The notes below the pieces were generated by a model. It saw only the letters and a program-made list of their open reading frames with translations. It was not told the DNA's origin and made no database searches. A DNA stretch of 6,197 nucleotides. Origin: Christensenella sp. UBA1224 (lineage in GTDB: Bacteria; Bacillota; Clostridia; Christensenellales; Aristaeellaceae). Below are positions 1-4,970 of the stretch, one piece after another; within the stretch, counting starts at the first letter, position 1, and every line of letters begins with the position of its first letter. Both the position numbers and the translations under genes were made by a program. The stretch is from the NCBI GenBank assembly GCA_002309235.1, contig DBXA01000103.1:16983-23179 (forward strand). Direction: 5' to 3'.

Positions 1-317
1 GTCCCGAATATGGTTATGGCATGGCCCGGCTTATTAAACTCCATGCTGATCTCTTCGACCTGGGCGTACAGCGTCATTTCCGCGTAGGCTTTCGCCTCAC
101 GCCATGCCTCTATCCAGAAATACGCCTTATAGATCCCGACCAGAGCGATCGGAATAAAGACGATCCAGCACAGTATCATGATAATAAGTCTGGATGGCAG
201 AGTGATTTTTTTCTTTGCGGTTCCCTCCGCCTGCGCGGAAGGAGTGAGCGGCTCACCGCAGCGCCGGCACATTACCGCGCTGTCACCGTTCTGGAGACCG
301 CATCTCGGGCACTTCAA
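1..317 (-). CDS. Zinc-ribbon membrane protein, 3' end beyond the window
   Basis: This is the N-terminal 105 codons of a protein that continues past the left edge. It opens with a zinc ribbon: CPRCG at residues 3-7 and CRRCG at 17-21, so C3, C6, C17 and C20 would bind one zinc ion. A Lys-rich stretch (35-37) precedes one hydrophobic membrane segment at about residues 44-62. A soluble Trp/Glu/Ala-rich part follows, probably outside the cell. Small zinc-ribbon plus single-helix proteins are common in Firmicutes, but most have no assigned function, and none is assigned here. The start chosen is TTG at 315-317, because GGAGG lies 8 bases upstream. An in-frame ATG at 363-365 would add 16 residues, but it falls inside the promoter spacer and has no ribosome binding site. 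The gene appears to be its own transcription unit, downstream of the NYN gene. Confidence 0.8.
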   Translation of the reverse strand, partial: MKCPRCGLQNGDSAVMCRRCGEPLTPSAQAEGTAKKKITLPSRLIIMILCWIVFIPIALVGIYKAYFWIEAWREAKAYAEMTLYAQVEEISMEFNKPGHAITIFG

Positions 318-325
318 CCTCTTAT

Positions 326-330
326 CCTCC
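326..330 (-). promoter_or_regulatory. Ribosome binding site that fixes a TTG start
   Basis: The minus strand reads GGAGG, then 8 bases, then TTG (315-317). This spacing is ideal, and it decides the start of the zinc-ribbon gene in favour of TTG over the upstream in-frame ATG at 363-365. Confidence 0.75.
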
Positions 331-355
331 GAAAGCACATAAATACTCTGGGAAA

Positions 356-384
356 ATGCTACCATTTTCAACGCGCATTGTCAA
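356..384 (-). promoter_or_regulatory. Sigma-A-type promoter of the zinc-ribbon gene
   Basis: On the minus strand a perfect -35 box TTGACA (379-384) is followed by exactly 17 bases and a -10 box TAGCAT (356-361), which matches TATAAT at four of six positions. The predicted transcript start is near 349, giving a leader of about 30 bases before the TTG start. This separates the zinc-ribbon gene from the NYN operon upstream. The call rests on sequence match only. Confidence 0.65.
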
Positions 385-401
385 ATGACACTGCGCACCT
401 C

Positions 402-420
402 AAAAAGCGAAGGATCCTTC
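402..420 (-). terminator. Possible weak intrinsic terminator after the NYN gene
   Basis: Just past the NYN stop codon, the minus strand has the perfect palindrome GAAGGATCCTTC (409-420), then GC and five T residues (402-406). As RNA this can form only a 4-bp stem with a GAUC loop, much weaker than a typical terminator. Its position, between the operon end and a fresh promoter, fits termination, but the structure alone is not convincing. Confidence 0.3.
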
Positions 421-424
421 CCCA

Positions 425-1411
425 TCACACGATCTTCAGCAGCATCGTCTTCTGCTCGTCCATTTCCACCACGAGCAGGTTTTCCTTTTCCAGCCTCTTC
501 ATGATATCGCTGAACCGCTTAAACCCTATCTGCTTTTCATCAAACTCTGGGTAATCCGCCTGTATCGAGGCTTTCAGTATGGAAGGATTGATCCTTTCGA
601 AGCCATCATCCTTGAAGCGTTTGAGGCATGCCGTAAAGGCTGCAAGCCAGTTATTCTTGTTGAGCCTGTTCTCCTCCGGCGTCTCCTCCGGCGTATTGAG
701 CCCCGCCATAAGTGAGGAATCCTCAGTCCAAACCTTTACCAGATCACTCTTGCGCGCGACCAGAGCCATGAGCTTTCCGAATGTCGAACAGCCGTATGCC
801 CTCTCGTTGAAATCGGGCTGAAGGCGCGTCAGCGTATCCTTTATCTCACTTGCATACATGCGGTCTTCATCTCTGTCGCGCAGTATCGTCTCTACACGCG
901 TAACCAGTTCGTCGATATCGCCTTCCTCTCCGTGCGCCGTATCCTTTGGCTTGCTCCCGGCCTTCTTGCGCGTCGACATGGATTCGAGGAAGATAAACTC
1001 ATTGCATGCCTGGATAAAGATCCCGGATGCGACCTCGCTGCGCGATATCCCCAGCACAAATTTCCCCATGCTCTTCAGCTTCCCGACAAGCGGCATATAA
1101 TCGCTGTCGCCGGAAACGATGCAGAAGGAATCTATCAGCGGATTTGTGTATGCCACCTCAAGCGCGTCTATGACCAGCTGGATATCCAGGCTGTTTTTCT
1201 GGTTCTTGCCCCAGCGCAAAGACGGCACAACGGAAAACGTGTTCGACAAAAGCACCTTCTTAAGCTCAGAATACCTGTCGGTATATCCATATACCTTGCC
1301 TAAGAGGATGTCTCCCCGTATCTTGACCTTTTCTATGATCGAAAGGAGCATATCCTCCTTACCGCCGGCGTTCTCAAGGTCAACGAACACCGCATAATGG
1401 GAAGTACCCAA
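425..1411 (-). CDS. NYN-domain predicted ribonuclease with two OST-HTH/LOTUS-like modules
   Basis: The predicted 328-residue cytoplasmic protein starts with a NYN (PIN-like nuclease, LabA type) domain at about residues 4-143. The acidic residues expected to hold catalytic metal are visible: D11 in FVDLEN, D76 and D82 in the LDIQLVID segment, and D102/D104 in SGDSDY. A charged linker (about 145-165) leads to two C-terminal OST-HTH/LOTUS-like modules, at about 165-238 and 252-328. Both carry the pattern PxF[ND]E...G...F..[LI]M (199-215 and 288-304). NYN proteins are metal-dependent RNases, and LOTUS modules bind RNA, including G-quadruplex RNA in studied cases. RNA cleavage here is inferred from the family. 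The start is TTG, since an in-frame TAG lies two codons upstream. The nearest Shine-Dalgarno-like AAAGG (1425-1429) is 13 bases away, which is poor, so translation probably depends on coupling to comB, which ends 6 bases upstream. It is the last gene of the operon. Confidence 0.88.
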   Translation of the reverse strand: MGTSHYAVFVDLENAGGKEDMLLSIIEKVKIRGDILLGKVYGYTDRYSELKKVLLSNTFSVVPSLRWGKNQKNSLDIQLVIDALEVAYTNPLIDSFCIVSGDSDYMPLVGKLKSMGKFVLGISRSEVASGIFIQACNEFIFLESMSTRKKAGSKPKDTAHGEEGDIDELVTRVETILRDRDEDRMYASEIKDTLTRLQPDFNERAYGCSTFGKLMALVARKSDLVKVWTEDSSLMAGLNTPEETPEENRLNKNNWLAAFTACLKRFKDDGFERINPSILKASIQADYPEFDEKQIGFKRFSDIMKRLEKENLLVVEMDEQKTMLLKIV

Positions 1412-1417
1412 ACACTA

Positions 1418-2140
1418 TCACTTACCTTTATCTTGATTTTCCAGATGCACCGGTACGTCTTTCTTTATCATATCCCATCCGACCGGAGCTTTCCGTGCGC
1501 GCAGCACGAACGGATGCCTGTCTATGTCTACGCAGATCGGGAAATCCGCTCTGGGGAAAGAGGCCTGCTGTCTTTCGTCAAAGAATTTCGCGCCGGATGT
1601 ATACCGCAGCCTCTCTGCCTCTTCACGTATATCCGGCTCCTCTCCCATAAGGAGAGCCTTGATATACTCCGCGCAGAGCATATCCTCTTCAGATGGGATA
1701 TTACCTCCCAGTCCCATACCGACCAGTGTCACTTCTTCCGGTCCTCTTGATCGAATATAGCGCGCCGTGGCAGCTGCATTAACAAGCGCACCAGCCAATA
1801 TCTCTCCTGCGTTCTCCGCTTTTGCGATCCCCTGGGTCCCCGCGCTTGTGGTATGGACGATCGTCCTTCCCCGGATATCGATCTTGCCGAGCTCGCTTGG
1901 GGAATTCCCGCATGCAAAACCCTCGCAGCGAGCTCCGCCGCGCTCACCCGTAAGTATGTACTCCGGATGTTCCCTTCCCAGAGCATAAGCTTCGTCAAGC
2001 GCTCCGACAGCTATGATGCGTTCCGCACCAAACGCATACGCCGTGCATTCGAAGGAAAACGCGCGGAAAACGTCTATGATGACGGTAAGCCCTTTCGCCC
2101 TGCGCGCACCATCCAGGCAAGATGAGACCGTGATCTTCAT
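1418..2140 (-). CDS. comB: ComB family, putative 2-phosphosulfolactate phosphatase
   Basis: This 240-residue protein matches the ComB family, a Mg-dependent phosphatase that converts 2-phosphosulfolactate to sulfolactate in archaeal coenzyme M synthesis (EC 3.1.3.71). Family blocks are visible: IIDVFRA at 21-27, GERGG at 65-69, GNSP at 78-81 and HTTSAGTQGI at 96-105. The length is normal for the family. Many bacteria that do not make coenzyme M carry a ComB homologue, and their substrate is mostly unproven. No other coenzyme M gene is seen here, so the family call is firmer than the reaction. The ATG start overlaps the Nudix stop codon (ATGA, 2137-2140). A GAGGAG sequence lies 12 bases upstream, inside the Nudix gene, so translation is probably coupled. 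It is the middle gene of the operon. Confidence 0.88.
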   Translation of the reverse strand: MKITVSSCLDGARRAKGLTVIIDVFRAFSFECTAYAFGAERIIAVGALDEAYALGREHPEYILTGERGGARCEGFACGNSPSELGKIDIRGRTIVHTTSAGTQGIAKAENAGEILAGALVNAAATARYIRSRGPEEVTLVGMGLGGNIPSEEDMLCAEYIKALLMGEEPDIREEAERLRYTSGAKFFDERQQASFPRADFPICVDIDRHPFVLRARKAPVGWDMIKKDVPVHLENQDKGK

Positions 2141-2502
2141 AAGAGGCCTTGTCTCCTCAGGAACTTTTCATCCAACGGTGCGAAAGAATATCCTGAAAGG
2201 CTGTCTTCCCGCACAAATTCAGCCTGTCCGCCTTCCTGCGGCCGCGGCTCATCCTCTGTCGAACAATCATAGAACATGAGCAGTATTTCCCCTTCGCGGA
2301 GGATATCCAGCACCCGGCCCACTCTCACATCGATCGCCAACTCCTCCCGGAGCTCCCGCCGCAGCGTCTCTTCGGGGGATTCCTCCCCTTCCATCTTTCC
2401 GCCCGGGAATTCCCATAAACCGGCGTATTTCTTGCCCCGGGGCCTTTTGTAGATCATGATCCTGCCGTCCTTGTGCAGGACTCCCGCAGTCACACCCGTC
2501 AT
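2137..2502 (-). CDS. MutT-like Nudix hydrolase
   Basis: This is a compact 121-residue Nudix protein of the MutT type. Such enzymes hydrolyse nucleoside diphosphate-X compounds; MutT itself removes 8-oxo-dGTP from the nucleotide pool. The Nudix box (GX5EX7REUXEEXGU) runs from G35 to I57, with E41, R49, E50, E53 and E54 all present. The only departure is Ala56 in place of the usual Gly. The preceding LWEFPGG (29-35) is typical of MutT-like (deoxy)nucleoside triphosphate pyrophosphohydrolases. The exact substrate cannot be read from the sequence; a sanitising or general NTP role is inferred. The ATG start has GGAGG (2513-2517) 10 bases upstream. It is the first gene of the minus-strand operon, driven by the extended -10 promoter at 2541-2549, and it overlaps comB by 4 bases. 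Confidence 0.9.
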   Translation of the reverse strand: MTGVTAGVLHKDGRIMIYKRPRGKKYAGLWEFPGGKMEGEESPEETLRRELREELAIDVRVGRVLDILREGEILLMFYDCSTEDEPRPQEGGQAEFVREDSLSGYSFAPLDEKFLRRQGLL

Positions 2503-2540
2503 ATCGGAGTGTCCTCCATATGAAAATGCATCTTTTTCTC

Positions 2541-2549
2541 ATTATATCA
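2541..2549 (-). promoter_or_regulatory. Extended -10 promoter of the Nudix-comB-NYN operon
   Basis: The minus strand reads TGATATAAT, a perfect TGN-TATAAT extended -10. The predicted transcript start is near 2534, about 32 bases before the Nudix ATG. No good -35 box is seen at the expected spacing, which is acceptable for an extended -10 promoter. Confidence 0.65.
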
Positions 2550-2567
2550 CAATGTATGCGTATAATG

Positions 2568-2576
2568 TGTTATAAT
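2568..2576 (+). promoter_or_regulatory. Extended -10 promoter of the cmk-plsC operon
   Basis: TGTTATAAT is a perfect TGN-TATAAT extended -10. The predicted transcript start is near 2583, about 28 bases before the cmk ATG. A second TATAAT lies at 2561-2566 on the same strand and could serve as an alternative. No convincing -35 box is visible for either. Confidence 0.65.
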
Positions 2577-2611
2577 ATAGACATCACTATGTATCCGGGA
2601 GGATAAGCACC

Positions 2612-3283
2612 ATGCCTCTTTCCATCGCGATCGACGGCCCAGCGGGGGCCGGGAAATCCACTATAGCATCAGCGCTCGCCGGCAGGCTCGGCATACGCTG
2701 CCTTGATACCGGCGCCATGTACCGTGCTGTCGCTCTTTACATGATAAGAATGGGTATCGATCCCGGAAACCGGGAATCTGTCATGAGTGAGATGCCGAAT
2801 GTGACGATCACGGTACGATTCATAGACGATATCCAGCATACATTCTTAAACGGAGAGGATGTCACAGGGCAGATCCGCACGCCTGATGTTTCTCAGGGCG
2901 CTTCCTGCGTATCCTCCATCCCGGGAGTACGCCGTGCATTGGTGCCCATGCAGAGAGCCATCGCGGATGATATCTCCATCGTGATGGATGGCCGCGATAT
3001 AGGGACAGTCGTCCTGCCGGATGCGTCCATCAAGCTGTATGTCACAGCGGATGCCGAAGAGAGAGCCCGACGCAGGCAGAAGGAAACATTCGAGAAAACG
3101 GGTGAAGAGATACCCCTTGAAGCAGTCCTTGCCGATATCAACGAAAGGGACCTACGTGATATGACCCGGGAAGATTCTCCTCTTAAGCAGGCGGAAGATG
3201 CCGTACTCGTCGATACCACTCGCATGACCATTGAAGAAAGTGTCGAATATGCGCTGCAGCTGGTTAGGGAGGCTGTGAAATGA
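2612..3283 (+). CDS. cmk: Cytidylate kinase (CMP/dCMP kinase)
   Basis: Cmk transfers a phosphate from ATP to CMP or dCMP, recycling CMP from RNA turnover and phospholipid synthesis. The 223-residue length is normal for bacterial Cmk. Clear family blocks are the P-loop GPAGAGKST (9-17), the CMP-binding DTGAMYR (32-38), DGRDIGT (126-132), and an Arg-rich ERARRR segment in the lid region. The start ATG has GGGAGG (2597-2602) 9 bases upstream. It is the first gene of a plus-strand operon, reads from the extended -10 promoter at 2568-2576, and overlaps plsC by four bases (ATGA). A cmk-plsC pair occurs in other Clostridia, where ispH and rpsA often follow; here a sugar isomerase follows instead. 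The enzyme is cytosolic. Confidence 0.97.
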   Translation: MPLSIAIDGPAGAGKSTIASALAGRLGIRCLDTGAMYRAVALYMIRMGIDPGNRESVMSEMPNVTITVRFIDDIQHTFLNGEDVTGQIRTPDVSQGASCVSSIPGVRRALVPMQRAIADDISIVMDGRDIGTVVLPDASIKLYVTADAEERARRRQKETFEKTGEEIPLEAVLADINERDLRDMTREDSPLKQAEDAVLVDTTRMTIEESVEYALQLVREAVK

Positions 3284-3894
3284 CCGAAGGTTTTTCCTTA
3301 CGCTGGTATAAAAACCTGTGTGCCGTATGGCGGTGCCTGCAGGGTGTCTTTCATCCGCCTGTCATCACAGGCCTTGAGAATATCCCCGAAGAAGGGCCCG
3401 CGATCATCTGCGCCAACCACATCTCCTCGAGGGATCCGCTCATGCTCGCCTCCTGTGAAAGGCGTCCCATCGCCTTCATGGGTAAGAGCGAGCTGTTTAC
3501 GGTCAAGCCTCTGGCGTGGCTGCTGAGAAAGATCGGGTGCTTCCCGGTAGCGCGGGGCGAAGCGGATCTGTCTTCCGTCAGGACAGCCTTGAACGTCCTC
3601 AGATCCGGAGACCTTCTCGGCATATTTCCCCAGGGCCACAGGCGCACAAAGAAGATGACCGGAGAGCCCCCCATGCAGACAGGCATCGCCATGATAGCCC
3701 TGCGCTCCTCGTCGCCTGTCATTCCCATACGGATCGAGGGCAGCTGGAAGCTCTTCACCCGCGTCTATGTGACCGTCGGAAAGCCGCTCACCTTTCCCGA
3801 TGTAAAGCGCGTCGATAAACAGGCCATTGAGGAAGTCACCTCCCTCATCGAAAAAAAGATATTCTCTATGACAGCCTTATCGAAACAAGTCTGA
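3280..3894 (+). CDS. plsC: 1-acyl-sn-glycerol-3-phosphate acyltransferase (PlsC/LPLAT family)
   Basis: This 204-residue membrane-associated acyltransferase would acylate lysophosphatidic acid to phosphatidic acid, the precursor of CDP-diacylglycerol and phospholipids. The catalytic HX4D motif is NHISSRD at 46-52 (H47, D52). Motif II is GCFPVARG at 86-93, with R92. Motif III reads FPQG at 116-119 where the family norm is FPEG, so the usual glutamate is glutamine (Q118). Motif IV is VIPIRI near 144-149. The N-terminal region (about 7-29) is aromatic-rich but lacks a clear long membrane helix. The ATG overlaps the cmk stop codon, so translation is coupled. CMP released downstream of CDP-diacylglycerol use would feed Cmk, which fits the pairing. 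The family is certain; the preferred acyl donor and acceptor are inferred. Confidence 0.93.
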   Translation: MTEGFSLRWYKNLCAVWRCLQGVFHPPVITGLENIPEEGPAIICANHISSRDPLMLASCERRPIAFMGKSELFTVKPLAWLLRKIGCFPVARGEADLSSVRTALNVLRSGDLLGIFPQGHRRTKKMTGEPPMQTGIAMIALRSSSPVIPIRIEGSWKLFTRVYVTVGKPLTFPDVKRVDKQAIEEVTSLIEKKIFSMTALSKQV

Positions 3895-3895
3895 T

Positions 3896-3914
3896 ATGCC
3901 CCAGATCGGGGCAT
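3896..3914 (+). other. Hairpin between plsC and the sugar isomerase gene
   Basis: ATGCCCC (3896-3902) and GGGGCAT (3908-3914) form a perfect 7-bp stem with the loop AGATC, starting two bases after the plsC stop. It is followed by TTCGATAAA rather than a T-tract, so it is not a standard intrinsic terminator. It may protect the upstream mRNA end, attenuate, or mark an RNA processing point. It also buries an in-frame ATG at 3896-3898. Confidence 0.5.
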
Positions 3915-3928
3915 TCGATAAACATCAC

Positions 3929-3937
3929 AAGGAGGAG
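3929..3937 (+). promoter_or_regulatory. Strong ribosome binding site that fixes the isomerase start
   Basis: AAGGAGGAG is a near-perfect anti-16S match ending 6 bases before the ATG at 3944. It decides this start over the in-frame ATG at 3896, which sits in a hairpin and has no such site. The extra 16 residues from 3896 also do not resemble the family's N-terminus. Confidence 0.85.
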
Positions 3938-3943
3938 ATCACT

Positions 3944-4801
3944 ATGAAAATAGCAGTCAGTTCCTACAGCTTTTCACAAGCCATGCGCGATGGCAGAATG
4001 ACCATGATGGATGTCATCCCCAAGGCAAAAGAAATGGGCTTTGCGGGTGTCGAAGTCGTGCCCGGCGGCCTTTCGATCGATGAGGAGAGGGAGCTCGCTC
4101 CCAAGCTTGCCGCGCAGGCAAAGGAGTACGGCATCGAGATCGCCGCTTACCTGATCGGCAACGATTTCCTGAAGAACGGCCTTGAAAAAGAGATCGAGCG
4201 CCTCAAGAAGGAGATCGAAGTCGCCGTGCTCTTAGGCGCGCCCCGCATGCGTCACGATGCGACCGGCGGAAAAGACCCGGAAGGAAACGAAGTCCCCTGG
4301 GATGACGCCCTGCCCATCCTGGCCGAAGGCTACCGTACCGTTACCGAATACGCGGCCGGTCTCGGTGTCCACACCATGATAGAGAACCATGGCTATTACG
4401 CTCAGAACAGCTGGCGGGTGAAGGAGCTCATCGATACCGTCAACCATCCCAATTTCGGCTGGCTGTGCGATATGGGCAATTTCCTCTGCGCGGATGAGGA
4501 GCCTGAAAAGGCCGTAGCCGTCGCAGCGCCTTATGCCGTTCATGTTCACGCGAAGGATTTCTTCCTCCGCTCTCCGGAAAGGCCGCGTCCCAACGCAGGC
4601 TGGTTCCCCTCCAAGCGCGGCACTCTCCTGCGCGGCGCGATCGTAGGCCATGGTGAAGTTCCGGTCGATAAGTGCCTGAACCTGCTTAAGAATGCAGGCT
4701 ACGACGGCTGGCTCTCCCTTGAGTTCGAAGGTATGGAAGACTGCTTCATGGCCATCAACGAAGGCCATACCAACCTGAAAAAATATCTTGGCATGGAATA
4801 A
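3944..4801 (+). CDS. Xylose-isomerase-like TIM-barrel sugar (phosphate) isomerase/epimerase
   Basis: The 285-residue protein belongs to the AP-endonuclease-2-like/xylose-isomerase-like TIM-barrel superfamily, which covers sugar epimerases, isomerases and related metal enzymes. It begins directly with the first barrel strand (KIAVSSYSF). Likely metal ligands are E147 in MIENHG, D176 in LCDMGN, H202 in HVHAKDF and E260 in SLEFEG, matching the Glu-Asp-His-Glu pattern of the family. A loop around 209-231 rich in Pro, Arg and Gly probably caps the active site and sets specificity. The substrate cannot be named: D-tagatose 3-epimerase-like, inosose isomerase-like or sugar-phosphate roles are all possible. 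It sits 49 bases after plsC, possibly in the same transcript, but has the strongest ribosome binding site in the window, suggesting high expression. A hairpin follows it. Confidence 0.9.
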   Translation: MKIAVSSYSFSQAMRDGRMTMMDVIPKAKEMGFAGVEVVPGGLSIDEERELAPKLAAQAKEYGIEIAAYLIGNDFLKNGLEKEIERLKKEIEVAVLLGAPRMRHDATGGKDPEGNEVPWDDALPILAEGYRTVTEYAAGLGVHTMIENHGYYAQNSWRVKELIDTVNHPNFGWLCDMGNFLCADEEPEKAVAVAAPYAVHVHAKDFFLRSPERPRPNAGWFPSKRGTLLRGAIVGHGEVPVDKCLNLLKNAGYDGWLSLEFEGMEDCFMAINEGHTNLKKYLGME

Positions 4802-4815
4802 AGATCTGAATGGGA

Positions 4816-4847
4816 GGGGCTGCTGTACAGGGAAGTGCAGCAGCCCC
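4816..4847 (+). terminator. Strong hairpin after the isomerase gene, no T-tract
   Basis: GGGGCTGCTG (4816-4825) pairs perfectly with CAGCAGCCCC (4838-4847). Three more pairs (one T-G wobble) extend the stem to 13 bp around an AGGGAA loop. The 3' flank AGTGTATGCTCCC has no T-tract, and neither does the opposite strand. It may therefore act as an mRNA 3'-end stabiliser or a factor-assisted terminator rather than an intrinsic one. The rest of the gap to 4970 shows no gene or convincing promoter. Confidence 0.45.
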
Positions 4848-4970
4848 AGTGTATGCTCCCTTATGCTGTTACGGTTTTCGTACATATCAGCCGGTCCTGT
4901 ATCGATCGGCAAACCAATGCTGAAATCGAAACATGGGAGTACACTGATAAATTTGAACGTGAGTATATAA

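Larger units (their letters stand above)
2541..2576. repeat. Inverted repeat formed by two divergent promoters
   Basis: ATTATATCACA (2541-2551) and TGTGTTATAAT (2566-2576) are inverted copies differing at one of 11 positions, separated by 14 bases. Each arm contains an extended -10 element pointing outward. The expected -35 zone of each promoter falls on or beside the -10 of the other. The symmetry may reflect a bidirectional promoter, an operator for a dimeric regulator, or both; the sequence does not say which. Confidence 0.6.

Noticed and set aside
21..554. A 177-codon plus-strand open frame across the zinc-ribbon gene and the end of the NYN gene
   Set aside because: It covers two better-supported minus-strand genes plus a minus-strand promoter, and its translation shows no domain.
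3896..3943. An N-terminal extension of 16 residues for the isomerase
   Set aside because: The ATG at 3896 is in a hairpin stem without a ribosome site, whereas the ATG at 3944 follows AAGGAGGAG.
4232..4912. A 226-codon minus-strand open frame opposite the isomerase gene
   Set aside because: The plus strand encodes a clear TIM-barrel enzyme with an excellent ribosome binding site; the antisense product has no recognisable feature.
4810..4923. A possible 37-residue peptide just after the isomerase gene
   Set aside because: It has no ribosome binding site, its start region is part of a strong hairpin, and its Ala/Gly repeats simply mirror the stem sequence.
4848..4970. A promoter for the ATP-grasp gene
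   Set aside because: TGATAAATT near 4945-4953 and other AT-rich spots lack a matching -35 box at a usable spacing, so none is strong enough to call.
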